Counted from the stretch's first letter, positions 1-10,337 are shown. The stretch: DNA of 64,000 nt from an uncultured Eudoraea sp. (GCF_947490415.1 NZ_CANLGX010000001.1:744001-808000); one strand, 5' to 3'. The notes: a model not told the origin generated them from the sequence alone. Numbers and translations: made by a program.

Positions 1-2
1 GT

Positions 3-278
3 GCATATAATTTTGGTGTACAGAGATTGTTCGGCGATGTCCTGTCTCCTGCAATTCGGCTGAAGATTTATGAAAATTTAGAACCAAATGGGTATACTGG
101 AGAAAAAATTAATATTCCAAATCAGGACAGGACAATTGAAAAACTGAAAGACCTGGAAGGGCTAAATGGCTACATAGTTGATATTATTGGAACACGAAAA
201 ACTTCTAATGTTTTTATGCTTGGTCAAATTGAAGGTATGAAAAGCGTTATTACCCTTATTAATAAAGAATTAGAATAA
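3..278 (+). CDS. hypothetical protein, C-terminal part (ORF open to window start)
   Basis: Frame is open upstream of the listed TTG start (AYNFGVQRLFGDVLS...); followed directly by an attC-like element. Confidence 0.5.
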   Translation, partial: AYNFGVQRLFGDVLSPAIRLKIYENLEPNGYTGEKINIPNQDRTIEKLKDLEGLNGYIVDIIGTRKTSNVFMLGQIEGMKSVITLINKELE

Positions 279-280
279 CG

Positions 281-340
281 AAAGGCTAACAACATATATA
301 AATAATTAAAACGGCTCATATACAAATCCGTTGTGTGCAA
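281..340 (+). repeat. attC-like imperfect palindrome
   Basis: AAAGGCTAAC-AACATATATAA ... CATATACAAATCC-GTTGTGTGCA. Confidence 0.55.
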
Positions 341-386
341 TTTAAAAAAATGAACAATAAACAACACTATCTAATCAAAATACAAT

Positions 387-1346
387 ATGAAGATGCTCAA
401 GAAAATCAACTACCCGTATATTGGAATCATTTTACTCGTACTTTTTACAATTGCTTGTAAAACTGATAAAAAACAAGATGTACAAACAGAAGCTGAAAAA
501 AAAGAAAACAACGTTATTGAAGTGATTACCAGAAGCATGGACTTCCAGACAGCAGATACTTTAAAATCTGGGTGGAACACCTTTGCTTATAAAAACCTTT
601 CTGGTGAAGTACATTTTTTCATAATGGATAAATTACCTTCTGACTCCATTGTTGAGAGCGACATTAAGGACCATTTGTTGCCTCCGTTTGATGATGGTAT
701 GAAGTATTTAATTGAAGGGAAAGCAGATAGTGCAATGGCGGCATTTGGTAAAATACCTGCTTGGTTTAATATAGTAAAACGATATGGTGGTACTGGATTA
801 ATATCGCCAGGTAAAACAGCGGTCTCAAGTATCAATCTGGAACCTGGCAAGTATATGATGGAGTGTTACGTAAAGGCTATCAATGGCGAATGGCATACAT
901 CACATGGTATGTGGAAGTTTATAACCGTAGTTGATGAAACTACAAATTTTTCTCCGGATGAAGCCGATCATATTATCAGTGTATCAAGTACGGATGGATA
1001 TGCTTTTGATACACAACCTAAATCAGGAAAAAACAGATTTAAAGTAGAGTTTATTGATCAAGTTCCTCATGAGCATTTTAATGGTCATGATGTTAATTTA
1101 ATTAAATATGACGCTTCAGCAAACATTGATTCTTTAGTATACTGGATGAATTGGATGAATCCCACTGGATTAAGGACACCTACACCAAAAGGCTTTACTT
1201 TTTTGGGCGGAATGAATAATTGTGAAGCCGGCGAAATAGGTTATTTTGAAGTAGATTTAGAGTCTGGCAACTATCTTTTAATTTCCGAAACACCAAAAGC
1301 AGATGAAAAAGGTATGCTAAAAACTTTTTTTGTAAATGATAATTAA
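387..1346 (+). CDS. hypothetical lipoprotein
   Basis: 319 aa ORF with lipobox-like ...LFTIACKTDKK; flanked by attC-like elements. Confidence 0.8.
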   Translation: MKMLKKINYPYIGIILLVLFTIACKTDKKQDVQTEAEKKENNVIEVITRSMDFQTADTLKSGWNTFAYKNLSGEVHFFIMDKLPSDSIVESDIKDHLLPPFDDGMKYLIEGKADSAMAAFGKIPAWFNIVKRYGGTGLISPGKTAVSSINLEPGKYMMECYVKAINGEWHTSHGMWKFITVVDETTNFSPDEADHIISVSSTDGYAFDTQPKSGKNRFKVEFIDQVPHEHFNGHDVNLIKYDASANIDSLVYWMNWMNPTGLRTPTPKGFTFLGGMNNCEAGEIGYFEVDLESGNYLLISETPKADEKGMLKTFFVNDN

Positions 1347-1352
1347 AAAAAC

Positions 1353-1503
1353 TTCACACGACAATGGCTATAAGTATTTGATTGTTCTCGCCTAATTCTG
1401 AAAATCCTCGCGGATTTTCAGTTTGGTTTGTACTTGCAAAGTTAAGTGATATCCCGATAGCTATCGGGACACACAACTACTCATAGCCAAGACCGTTGGC
1501 GGT
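1353..1503 (+). repeat. attC-like imperfect palindrome with CCCGATAGCTATCGGG palindrome in its loop
   Basis: CACACGAC-AATGGCTATAAGTA ... ACTACTCATAGCCAAGACC-GTTGGCGG. Confidence 0.65.
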
Positions 1504-1602
1504 AATTTGGTGACGACAGTATAAATAAATCAGAATAAATTATTGTAAGTATAACACTATAAATTAGAGTATTAATTAATCATTCATTTAAACCATAAAA
1601 TT

Positions 1603-2022
1603 ATGAAAGCTTTTGAAAACGCGACAACATTTTTCCACAATTGTGAATCTGCAAAAGGATGGGAAGCCTGTAAAGATTATGCAATAGAAAATGCTGAATT
1701 TAATGCTCAAAGCGAGCCCCTAACTGATGTTACAAAACTTGAGGATTATGTTAATTGGATGAAAGGGTTAGGGACCATTACAATGCCTGGTTGTTCCTAT
1801 AAAGTGCATTCTTCTGCTTATGATGAAACAACTAATACTGCAATATTTTTTGCCACTTTTACAGGTACACATTCTGGTGATGGAGGACCCATACCACCAA
1901 GCAATAAAACTACAAACACAGATTATGTATATGCTATAAAAATGAATGATGAGGATAAGGTAGAAAGTATGACTAAAATTTGGAATTCCTCGTGGGCATT
2001 ACGAGAACTTGGTTGGATGTAG
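1603..2022 (+). CDS. hypothetical protein, possibly SnoaL/NTF2-like
   Basis: 139 aa ORF; fold assignment is only a pattern guess. Confidence 0.7.
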   Translation: MKAFENATTFFHNCESAKGWEACKDYAIENAEFNAQSEPLTDVTKLEDYVNWMKGLGTITMPGCSYKVHSSAYDETTNTAIFFATFTGTHSGDGGPIPPSNKTTNTDYVYAIKMNDEDKVESMTKIWNSSWALRELGWM

Positions 2023-2071
2023 AGTATTTAAACCTATATGTAATTTTTGATTTTTTGACCAATTATAAAAC

Positions 2072-2204
2072 TGCCGCCAACAACGGCTATACGTAAGGTG
2101 GTTTCATACTAAATATGTAATATATAGTTTTAAACGTAATTAGTAATAAATTGAAAAAATATTGTGCGAAATTCCACACTACATATAGCCAAACCGTTAT
2201 CAGC
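2072..2204 (+). repeat. attC-like imperfect palindrome
   Basis: TGCCGCCAAC-AACGGCTATACGTA ... TACATATAGCCAAACC-GTTATCAG. Confidence 0.65.
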
Positions 2205-2217
2205 AATAACTGTAATT

Positions 2218-2313
2218 ATGTTAAAAAAACTTGTAAATCCAGCTGGATTCCTTTTTTCTATCTTTTTAATTTTTTCCTGTGTGAGACAGGAAGCAGTTAA
2301 ATTATTTAAATGA
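2218..2313 (+). pseudogene. truncated lipoprotein gene start (MLKKLVNPAGFLFSIFLIFSCVRQEAVKLFK*)
   Basis: Lipoprotein-type signal peptide directly followed by a stop; sits just after an attC-like R' end. Confidence 0.4.
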
Positions 2314-2459
2314 GAATCCCTTGATGGTTGGGAAGGATCAACCTCATTTTTTAGAGTGGAGGAAAATGCGATCATAGGAGGTAGTCTAACCCAACCAATT
2401 GATAAAACTTATTCCTCTATTTATCCCTCTATTGTATTTTTAAAAAATAAAAAACCCTT

Positions 2460-2512
2460 AACTATCTATAAATAAGATTATTAAGGGTTAATATTTGTGG
2501 CCCCACCTGGTC
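2460..2512 (-). repeat. tRNA 3'-end-like att remnant with adjacent hairpin
   Basis: ACTATCTATAAATAAGATTATTAAGGGTTAATATTTGTGGCCCCACCTGG; hairpin stem AACCCTTAA begins just upstream. Confidence 0.5.
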
Positions 2513-2671
2513 CATTCGCTTAACAAACGATCCCTGTGTACTCTTCGTAATCACAATTCTGCAAATGACAAATATCATAGTTTGAAGTTCTTAAAATTCA
2601 TTATTTTATCGTAAGTCCGATACACGATATAGCGCTATATTCAAGTGAATTTCACTTAGAATCAGATTTCT

Positions 2672-4426
2672 ATGGATTTGAAAAAACTTTACAGAGAACT
2701 CGTAAGACGCAATGTTTTCAGGGCAATAGTAGCGTACCTGGCAGTATCTTGGGTTTTAATACAAATAGCGTCTACCCTGCTGCCGGTCTTTGAGGCCCCT
2801 GCGTACCTTCTGGAAGGCCTCATTTACCTCCTTGCCATAGGATTAGTATTCTGGACTGGTTTTTCATGGGTATACGACCTAACCCCGAGAGGAATACAGA
2901 AAACCCCAGAAGCACACGACACCAATGGAACCAGACAGTTGAACAGCAAAAGGCTGAATGCCGTTATTGTTGGGGCGGGCATTACGGCTGTATTGATTTT
3001 GTTGGCAGGTAGTTTTTGGGCCGGTTCCCAATGGAAAAGTGGCAAGGAATTCGCCTATAATTCGGGTTTCCGGATTGCCGTTTTGCCTTTTGAAGACAGG
3101 TCTGACAATGCCGAATTTGGATATTTGAGCGAAGGACTTGCCGAAGATGTCATTAGTAAACTATGCAATATCTCGTCCTTATCTGTAATCTCTTCAAGAT
3201 CAACATTCCAATTTAAAGATACCGATAAATCTATCGAACAAATCTCCAGGGAACTCAAGGCTGATATTATACTGATGGGCAGTTATACAATTTATAGTCA
3301 AAATTTGGATGTGAAGGTTGAAGTCATCGATGGAAAGGATAATGAAATTCTGAATTATGCTTCCATATCAGGAAACCTGGCCCGAATGGGGGATGTTATA
3401 ACGAGAATAGGTGACAATATTTATGGGGCTTTAAATATTACAGACAGCGAACAGAAAATAAATGACAATACCGAAATGCGGGATATTAATATAGAAGCCT
3501 ATAAATACAATGCTATGGGAAAGAGTGCCATGCACGATAATAAGGGTCAAATGCTAGAAGAAATAACCCGGTATTTCCAGGCTGCAATTGATTTGGATTC
3601 TACCTATGTTGATCCCAACATTGGTATGGCAGAAGCTTTTATATTTGATGTTAATCGCGGTTATATTTCTCCGACTGAAGGAGCCCAAATGGCTAAAAAA
3701 TATGCCCTTAGGGCGGAAAAATTGAATCCGGGTTCAGGGGAGGTAAGTGGAATATTGGGTTTCATTTATTGTATGGATTTTGATTTTAAAAATGCGATTC
3801 CCTACTTTGAGAAGTCATTGGAGAGAAGTCCAAATTATGGCCTTACCTACCAATGGTATGCATTTGCATTGGAAATATTGGGAGATTTTGATAAAGCTGA
3901 AGCACTGCAAAAAAAAGCGGCTATTTTAGATCCGCTGAACATATTCAATGATATTTTTCTGGCATTGAATTACATTTATCAAGGTAGGCTTTTAAAAGCT
4001 GAAGAAGTGATAGATACCAAGCTGGCCCTTGAGCCTAACCATAAGCAATTCCTATGGTTGAAAGCGGTATTATTGGTTGAAAAAGGATTATACGATGAGG
4101 CTTATGAAGCTTTGTTAAAAAGAAATTTTGGTCTGGAAACAAATTTCATAGCAGGTTATGTCTTCACAAGAATTGGCCAGGAAGACAGGGCAAATGTGGT
4201 TTTAAATAATATGCTGGCGGCTTCAGAAAAGCGTTATGTGCCTCCATCACAAATAGCGATTGTCTTGTGTGGCCTAGAACAATACGATCGGGCATTGGAA
4301 GAGCTCGAGGAGGCTTTCTTAGTACATGATCAATTCATTGGCTGGATAAAATTTACTTCCATGGCGGATCCAATTAAAGAACATCCGAGATATATTTCTT
4401 TAATGGCGCAACTTGATTGGGAATAA
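2672..4426 (+). CDS. TPR-repeat membrane protein with TolB/FlgO-like N-terminal domain
   Basis: 584 aa; N-terminal TM segments, FRIAVLPFEDRSDNAEFGYLSEGLAEDVISKL motif, TPR-like C-terminal half. Confidence 0.85.
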   Translation: MDLKKLYRELVRRNVFRAIVAYLAVSWVLIQIASTLLPVFEAPAYLLEGLIYLLAIGLVFWTGFSWVYDLTPRGIQKTPEAHDTNGTRQLNSKRLNAVIVGAGITAVLILLAGSFWAGSQWKSGKEFAYNSGFRIAVLPFEDRSDNAEFGYLSEGLAEDVISKLCNISSLSVISSRSTFQFKDTDKSIEQISRELKADIILMGSYTIYSQNLDVKVEVIDGKDNEILNYASISGNLARMGDVITRIGDNIYGALNITDSEQKINDNTEMRDINIEAYKYNAMGKSAMHDNKGQMLEEITRYFQAAIDLDSTYVDPNIGMAEAFIFDVNRGYISPTEGAQMAKKYALRAEKLNPGSGEVSGILGFIYCMDFDFKNAIPYFEKSLERSPNYGLTYQWYAFALEILGDFDKAEALQKKAAILDPLNIFNDIFLALNYIYQGRLLKAEEVIDTKLALEPNHKQFLWLKAVLLVEKGLYDEAYEALLKRNFGLETNFIAGYVFTRIGQEDRANVVLNNMLAASEKRYVPPSQIAIVLCGLEQYDRALEELEEAFLVHDQFIGWIKFTSMADPIKEHPRYISLMAQLDWE

Positions 4427-4573
4427 ACAAGAAGCCAAAAGCTGCCCCCATCAGTGAACTACCCCAGTAAGGCTCTCCGGAATGTATTGATATTGACGAG
4501 ATAGTTGGTAAGGTAGAGTTTAAATGCGTTGAGACCTTGGACAAGTACAGTATTGTTCCTAAGGAGATTTGAT

Positions 4574-4807
4574 TTATCCATTACACTTCTCACATTCCCA
4601 ACCAGCGGGCAAAGTTCCTTCTGCCCAAGATTCACATTCAGCTTTTGTTTCAAAACATGGGTGCCTTAAATCAATACTCCACACAGTCCAAGGTATAGAG
4701 GAAGGGCAACTGTCACACACAGCTAGCCAATCTTCATTATCACTACCACAGGTGCTTAAAAAGAAAATTGAAACAAATAGGATTAAAGAGAGTCTACTAG
4801 TTTTCAT
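4574..4807 (-). CDS. small cysteine-rich lipoprotein
   Basis: MKTSRLSLILFVSIFFLSTCGSDNEDW... lipobox; several Cys residues. Confidence 0.5.
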   Translation of the reverse strand: MKTSRLSLILFVSIFFLSTCGSDNEDWLAVCDSCPSSIPWTVWSIDLRHPCFETKAECESWAEGTLPAGWECEKCNG

Positions 4808-4892
4808 CTCTTCTGATTTACGCATAAAAGTATTGCTGGTAGGCGTGATATGCAATGATATGGGTCAGCGCAAGGATATTTCAGGATAGCAA
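4806..4892 (+). repeat. direct repeat copy 1 (upstream region of lipoprotein gene)
   Basis: ATTGCTGGTAGGCGTGATATGCAATGATATGGGTCAGCGCAAGGATATTTCAGGATAGCAA, near-identical to 5431-5496. Confidence 0.8.
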
Positions 4893-5045
4893 CCTTAGAT
4901 GACTACCCTTACCATTGTTTTACCGAGAATGAGAACTACAAATTTAACTACAAGGGAAAGGTTGAGACTGAAGAGGACTCCCACGAAATGTTTTATCCTA
5001 ATCGTTAAACTCAAAGAGTATATAGAGAAACCTAATAGAGGGGGT

Positions 5046-5459
5046 CTAATTACCATCGATGGCAGAACCTACCAACAAAATCACAAATAAACCACCTAAA
5101 ACCATTAGTATCCATGCCCACCAGGGGATTCCTCCATTTTTCATTAATAGATTCGCTACCTCTTCCTTATCGATTGGAAATTTAACATCCTCCCCTGGAT
5201 TGTCTTTTACCCCATAGAACTGTCCGTCTTCGTATACAATATACTTGTACTTGTAGGTGTCGTCATCAACCGTTATAATCTTGACCGCTTTCTCTTCTTG
5301 CGCAGCTTGTTTAAGGGTTACAGGGGTTTTGTAAGTAGCACAACTTTGGAATAAGATTAATGCAGATAAGATTAATGCAATGACCTTCAGACTTTTCTTC
5401 AACTTTTTCACCTCTTCTGAATTTCCAATAAAGCTATTGCCGGTAGGCGTGATGTGCAA
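5046..5459 (-). CDS. small lipoprotein, paralogue of 32648-33028
   Basis: KKSLKVIALILSALILFQSCATYKTPVTLKQAAQEEKAVKIITVDDDTYKYKYIVYEDGQFYGVK; matches the 32648 ORF over most of its length. Confidence 0.75.
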   Translation of the reverse strand: MHITPTGNSFIGNSEEVKKLKKSLKVIALILSALILFQSCATYKTPVTLKQAAQEEKAVKIITVDDDTYKYKYIVYEDGQFYGVKDNPGEDVKFPIDKEEVANLLMKNGGIPWWAWILMVLGGLFVILLVGSAIDGN

Positions 5460-5496
5460 TGATATGGGTCAGCGCAAGGATATTTCAGTATAGCAA
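5409..5496 (+). repeat. direct repeat copy 2
   Basis: Near-identical to 4806-4892. Confidence 0.8.
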
Positions 5497-5568
5497 TGTC
5501 CTTCTACAAACTGTCCTTTTCCTACTATCTCATCTGTCAAGGTTGTTCTTTACTTCCTCTCCGGATTC

Positions 5569-6597
5569 TTAATTTCTAGTCAAATAACCTTCAAAATATA
5601 CTATTATTGGATCTGAATTAGTTATTCTTACATTTCTTATAAGCACATAAAGTCTTTCGTTTTCTGTTCCAAAGTTTTCAAACTCCAGTCCTTCTAAAAC
5701 CCTGTCAGTCCCTATTAGAACTGCTACTGTAAATCCCATCTTGTATGAACTATTACCGGTGGGAATAAACGAAACATCTTCAGCTAGTCTATTGTCCCAT
5801 AAAAAATCAACAAAATAAGTGTTTTCTCCGTTTGATGCGTTAGGAACAAATAATGAATTAAATGTGGTCATTTGTATTGCTGATCCTTGTATTACTTCAT
5901 CTGTAGTCCAAACTCCATTCATATCAACAATATTGTCAGTGCTTTGGCCTTGACAATCTAATCCATTGTACTCCCCATCGCCATTAATATCTTCTTCAGG
6001 ATCAGCAGCGCCGTTACCATTCAAATCCCAACAGCTAACACCGTCTTGTCCATCATAGATTTTCAAGACCTCAATAACTTCATCGGGAACATCCAATACC
6101 CCATTTCTGTTGTAATCTATTCCAATTAGAATTACAGTTTCATTTTCATAGCCTACAATAGTATTCCTGTAAGAATCAAATACAATACTGTAACCATCTT
6201 GACCATTTGACACTTCAAATGATTCAACTACTTCTCCTTCATCAAGTTCACCATTTCCATTAGTATCATGTCCAATGAAGATAATAGTACCCGTTGCGGT
6301 TACCTCGGTAGTAAATAGAACATTCAAGCCATCCTGACCGTCTTCGCCATCTACACCGTTACAAGTAACGATTTCTTCAAATTGAATACCATCTGCAAAC
6401 AATGTAACGATAGAACCACCGTTAGGGCATTCTTCACTACCTACTTCTAGGTTAATAACCGTAGCTGTTATGCTTGCACCATCCTTACCATCTATGCCAT
6501 CTTTACCATCAGCACCTGCTGTGCCTTCGATAATAGTTTCTTTTGTACAGGCTATAAAAATTAAAAATGTCAGGATATAAAGAGAAAAGCGCTTCAT
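5569..6597 (-). CDS. collagen-like / EF-hand-like lipoprotein
   Basis: GADGKDGIDGKDGAS and DTNGNGELDEGE motifs; lipobox FLIFIACTKE. Confidence 0.8.
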   Translation of the reverse strand: MKRFSLYILTFLIFIACTKETIIEGTAGADGKDGIDGKDGASITATVINLEVGSEECPNGGSIVTLFADGIQFEEIVTCNGVDGEDGQDGLNVLFTTEVTATGTIIFIGHDTNGNGELDEGEVVESFEVSNGQDGYSIVFDSYRNTIVGYENETVILIGIDYNRNGVLDVPDEVIEVLKIYDGQDGVSCWDLNGNGAADPEEDINGDGEYNGLDCQGQSTDNIVDMNGVWTTDEVIQGSAIQMTTFNSLFVPNASNGENTYFVDFLWDNRLAEDVSFIPTGNSSYKMGFTVAVLIGTDRVLEGLEFENFGTENERLYVLIRNVRITNSDPIIVYFEGYLTRN

Positions 6598-6825
6598 TTT
6601 AGATAAGTAGGTAAGGTTATAACTAGTCTAACGAGCAGAGTTGTTAAATATTGCTGGGGTTCCCTATTGATAGGTGAAACAGGTAAGCTATTCCCTTCTT
6701 CCTAATAAGACTCAAATTCATTTTTCAGTCCTTAAATAAGTATGCTTGAAATGGGGATAAATGTTAGGTACTTTTATTAAGTAATATCTTACTTTCGTTC
6801 CTTAACTATCTAACAACTGATAAAT

Positions 6826-7053
6826 ATGAAAGCAACAGTAATATTATCCATTCTGATTCTCCTTATTAGTTGTGGAGAAGTAGTTAAGAAGTCACCAGAA
6901 ATGTCTCAAGCCAGAATAGACAGCTTAGAGACTATGATAACTGACCTAGATAGGGAGATAGGGATAATAAGTGATAATGCTGCTGACAGCCATCATCCTA
7001 TCATCATCAAACTGACTGCTCTTAGGGATAGCCTTGAGGCACTCCTTCCATAA
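6826..7053 (+). CDS. small lipoprotein
   Basis: 75 aa, MKATVILSILILLISCGEV. Confidence 0.65.
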   Translation: MKATVILSILILLISCGEVVKKSPEMSQARIDSLETMITDLDREIGIISDNAADSHHPIIIKLTALRDSLEALLP

Positions 7054-7133
7054 TATTCTATTTGACATAGATATAAATATTATTAAATCAAACTTAATGC
7101 ATTATAGGATCGGAAAAGGTCTATCCGCCATGT

Positions 7134-7179
7134 TTAATAATTCCTTACCTTAGGAAGAACAACCAATTGCTTCTTTTCT
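7134..7179 (+). promoter_or_regulatory. conserved DUF6090 leader promoter, class A
   Basis: TAATAATTCCTTACCTTAGGAAGAACAACCAATTGCTTC; TACCTTAG resembles the Bacteroidota -7 box TAnnTTTG; same block upstream of 10338, 12127, 16451, 27037, 30351 and 36812. Confidence 0.6.
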
Positions 7180-8034
7180 ATGATTAAGTTCTTTAGAAAA
7201 ATACGATACAACCTTATGGAAACAGGCAAAACAGCTAAATACCTTAAATACGCTATTGGCGAGATTGTATTAGTAGTCATTGGTATTTTAATAGCGCTGA
7301 GCGTAAATAATTGGGACCTAAATAGAATTGAACAGGTTAAAATTCGGGTGTATGCCAGGTTACTGATCCATGATTTGGAAGAAGATATAGCGATGTCAAA
7401 ATTCTCCATGTATCAGGCAAATGAAGTATTAAATAGAATAGACAGTCTCGCCAGATATGTCCAAAATAAAAACATAGAAAACATCTCTAATCTAGATGTT
7501 CTGTGTTTATCATCCAATTTAAGTTACCGCCCTTTTTCATGGAATAGGGCTACCCTGGAAGAATTAAAAAGTTCCGGAAGTTTACAATCTATAAAAAATG
7601 ATTCGCTAAAAATGAAGATTGCACAATATGATGCCTTTACCCATCATCTTGATCGGGATTATATCAACGACCTGGAGGCAAGAAATAATTGTGATCTATT
7701 AATTTCACAAGTAATTGATAAAAATTATTACAATATTAAAGAGCTATATAAAATGATGGCTCTTTTTGAAACGAAACCTCCTGATTTTGATTCGAAATAT
7801 TACGAGCATAGTAAGTTATCGGGGTTCGATTTATTTGCAACCCCACAGTATGATAAGGCAAAAGCGGAGGGATTGCGCTTAATCACAAATGATATAAATA
7901 AAGTTCATATCGCTATAAACAGTATAATTTCATTACAAAGAGATTTTGAAATTAGAACCGTATATGAATTGCCAAAATTACATCATGATGCAGAAGAGCT
8001 AATTACTTTATTAAAAGAAGCATATTTGAATTAA
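7180..8034 (+). CDS. DUF6090-like membrane protein
   Basis: N-term MIKFFRKIRYNLMETGKTAKYLKYAIGEIVLVVIGILIALSVNNWD. Confidence 0.9.
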   Translation: MIKFFRKIRYNLMETGKTAKYLKYAIGEIVLVVIGILIALSVNNWDLNRIEQVKIRVYARLLIHDLEEDIAMSKFSMYQANEVLNRIDSLARYVQNKNIENISNLDVLCLSSNLSYRPFSWNRATLEELKSSGSLQSIKNDSLKMKIAQYDAFTHHLDRDYINDLEARNNCDLLISQVIDKNYYNIKELYKMMALFETKPPDFDSKYYEHSKLSGFDLFATPQYDKAKAEGLRLITNDINKVHIAINSIISLQRDFEIRTVYELPKLHHDAEELITLLKEAYLN

Positions 8035-8400
8035 AAATTGATTGCTGCATCACCTTCTAAGGCTCTCCTAAATATCCAAATCTTAATTGGAAATAATAAT
8101 AATTCTTTATATCAAAGCAGAACAACTAAAGTCTTTTTTAAAATAGCATAGAATAGGCGCTTTAAAGGTTAATGACCTAATGGTTGAACCAATGAAAAGG
8201 TCGAAGCGACAACAGTATTTATAATATCAAAGAAGAAACTTGTCTGACCGTGAGTTGCAATTAAATTTACTTTATTCTCAAAAACTTCTAATTGAAACTA
8301 TGGATAAAGTCAGAGGCAATACCAATACGTTAATTTGGTGGCTTATAGCAATTCCTATTATAATTGGTGCTATCATTTTTATGACAACCACAAACATTTA

Positions 8401-8503
8401 AATGATACTATACCAATACAAAATGCTTTCCGAAGATGAGCAGTACGACACTGCATTCTCTAAAGACAGGTTCTTGGAAATAGTAATCGGTTTGAAACTT
8501 TAA
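8401..8503 (+). pseudogene. truncated copy of small MTLYEYK(M/I)LxEDEQYDT family
   Basis: MILYQYKMLSEDEQYDTAFSKDRFLEIVIGLKL*; compare 20480-20653 (-) and 10171-10312. Confidence 0.6.
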
Positions 8504-8550
8504 TATATTATTTACTACCTTGGATAGGTAACCACCGACCACTACTACAC

Positions 8551-9339
8551 ATGATCAACTTCTTCCGTAAAATCCGTAAAAAAATGCTCACTGAAAACAA
8601 ATTTAGTAAATATCTGCTTTATGCTATTGGAGAGATTATTTTGGTGGTTATTGGAATTTTAATAGCTCTATCTATTAATAATTGGAATGAGAATAAGAAA
8701 ACTCAAAATCAGTTATCATTAATATTATATAACTTAATTGAGGATTTAAATGATGATTTGGAGTATTTGTATGATGAAGTTGAGCTTCATGAATTTAGGA
8801 TTAGCTGTTTTCAATATCTTCTTGAAAAGTCAGACATTAAAAAATTTGAGTTTAATCGTTTACCCAAACAGAGCGATACCTGGTGGCAAGGCGCATATCC
8901 AGATACAATTAATCTTAAATATGCCGAGAAATGTGTTATGGCTTCCGTATATGATTATAACGTTAATATTCAGACTAGTTCCATCGATGAAATGAAAAAT
9001 CTGGGGATTTTCTCAAACATAAAAAACAATGCGCTCAAAAAAGCCATTAATAAATATTATGGTTTTATGCCCCAAATTAGGCAGGATTGGAATCGAGATT
9101 TAATTACTGATTGGAGAAAATTCTTGCTGGAAAATTATGACATTATCCCATCGGAAGAGATTCTTTCTATGGTAAATCCTATTGAATTTGTTAAAGATAA
9201 CAAGTCAGTATCAACAAGAATCAGAGCATTAGAAGGTCCTGCTCAATATAGATTTTATAATGTAAATATTGCGATCAATTTAGCGGAAGAAGTCATCCAG
9301 CTCATTAAGGAAGAAGTAAGTGCATCTGATACAGAATAA
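8551..9339 (+). CDS. DUF6090-like membrane protein
   Basis: MINFFRKIRKKMLTENKFSKYLLYAIGEIILVVIGILIALSINNWNENKK. Confidence 0.9.
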   Translation: MINFFRKIRKKMLTENKFSKYLLYAIGEIILVVIGILIALSINNWNENKKTQNQLSLILYNLIEDLNDDLEYLYDEVELHEFRISCFQYLLEKSDIKKFEFNRLPKQSDTWWQGAYPDTINLKYAEKCVMASVYDYNVNIQTSSIDEMKNLGIFSNIKNNALKKAINKYYGFMPQIRQDWNRDLITDWRKFLLENYDIIPSEEILSMVNPIEFVKDNKSVSTRIRALEGPAQYRFYNVNIAINLAEEVIQLIKEEVSASDTE

Positions 9340-9350
9340 TAAATAAAACG

Positions 9351-9421
9351 AAAGGCTGACAACATATATAAGCAATTAAAATGGCTCAGTTGGCCATTCG
9401 CTATATCGGATCGTTAGCGAT
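9351..9421 (+). repeat. attC-like imperfect palindrome
   Basis: AAAGGCTGAC-AACATATATAAGC ... CGCTATATCGGATC-GTTAGCGA. Confidence 0.5.
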
Positions 9422-9446
9422 AATCTGAAACCTATTCTATAAAGAA

Positions 9447-10142
9447 ATGAAATGTTTTCCGAAAGCACACCTGTGGCTGATCCTACCCTTTGTAATTGCC
9501 GTTGGAGGTTTTTCATTTTCATATTGGTTTAAATTTTTAGATGTTCCCTTCAGGTATCATGTACACGGACTAACTGCAACTCTTTGGTATATAGTATTAA
9601 TAATTCAACCTTATATCTATAACAAAAAGAACATCCAATTGCATAAAACCATTGGCAAGTTTAGTTTGATTATAGCAGGGGCAGTATTTGCATCATCGTT
9701 ACTAATGTTACCCCATTTATTCTCATTGGGCCTCCCGCTTAGCCGTGTACGAACTATAATATTTCAAGACAGTTGGACAATTATTGGGTTTATAGTTTCT
9801 GTCTCTTTTGCAGTTAAACATTCCAAAAATAAAGCAGTTCATGGCCGATGGATGATTGTATCTGCATTTTGGCCACTCGGGCAAGCTCTTTTCAGACTCT
9901 TATATAACATTTTATCTAAATGGGAAATTGATATAAATTATCCTCTATTGAGTCAAGCCATGATTGTAGTAGCAGTGATTGTTCTGATGATTGATGACTA
10001 TAAAAAAGAGAGTAAAATCTATTCTAGTTACAGTTTTGCCTTAATTTCTTTCATTTTGATATTTTCGCTATCTGGATATATGGCAGAAGCAGCTTGGTGG
10101 AGATATATTATTGAAGCTCTCTTCAAAAATGAAATTACCTAA
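9447..10142 (+). CDS. multi-pass membrane protein (DUF2306-like)
   Basis: 231 aa, multiple hydrophobic segments, FRYHVHGLTATLWYIVLIIQPYIY...LHKTIGK. Confidence 0.7.
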   Translation: MKCFPKAHLWLILPFVIAVGGFSFSYWFKFLDVPFRYHVHGLTATLWYIVLIIQPYIYNKKNIQLHKTIGKFSLIIAGAVFASSLLMLPHLFSLGLPLSRVRTIIFQDSWTIIGFIVSVSFAVKHSKNKAVHGRWMIVSAFWPLGQALFRLLYNILSKWEIDINYPLLSQAMIVVAVIVLMIDDYKKESKIYSSYSFALISFILIFSLSGYMAEAAWWRYIIEALFKNEIT

Positions 10143-10146
10143 CAAT

Positions 10147-10164
10147 CACTAACAAGCGTTAGTC
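10147..10164 (+). repeat. collapsed attC-like site
   Basis: CACTAAC-AAGC-GTTAGTC directly after gene 9447; centre apparently deleted. Confidence 0.35.
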
Positions 10165-10170
10165 TTCATA

Positions 10171-10311
10171 ATGACTCTCTACGAATACAAAATGCTTTCC
10201 GAAGATGAGCAGTACGATACTGTATTCTCTAAAGGCAAGTTCCTTGATATTGTTATAGAAGGCAATACTAAGTATGTCCTTTATGCTATAGATAATAATT
10301 CCTTACCTTAG
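10171..10311 (+). pseudogene. truncated MTLYEYK family gene running into DUF6090 promoter block
   Basis: MTLYEYKMLSEDEQYDTVFSKGKFLDIVIEGNTKYVLYAIDNNSLP*: the last residues are encoded by the TAATAATTCCTTACC promoter block. Confidence 0.65.
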
Positions 10312-10337
10312 GAAGAACAACCAACTACTTCCTTCCT

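Noticed and set aside
587-850. 87-aa minus-strand ORF
   Set aside because: Antisense to the lipoprotein gene 387-1346, with no supporting signals.
4459-4653. 64-aa minus-strand ORF as a transposase fragment
   Set aside because: Overlaps the small lipoprotein region and shows no recognisable transposase motif.
7180-8034. DUF6090 genes as toxin-antitoxin or phage-defence modules
   Set aside because: No partner gene, nuclease or NTPase motif accompanies them; a defence role cannot be supported from sequence alone.
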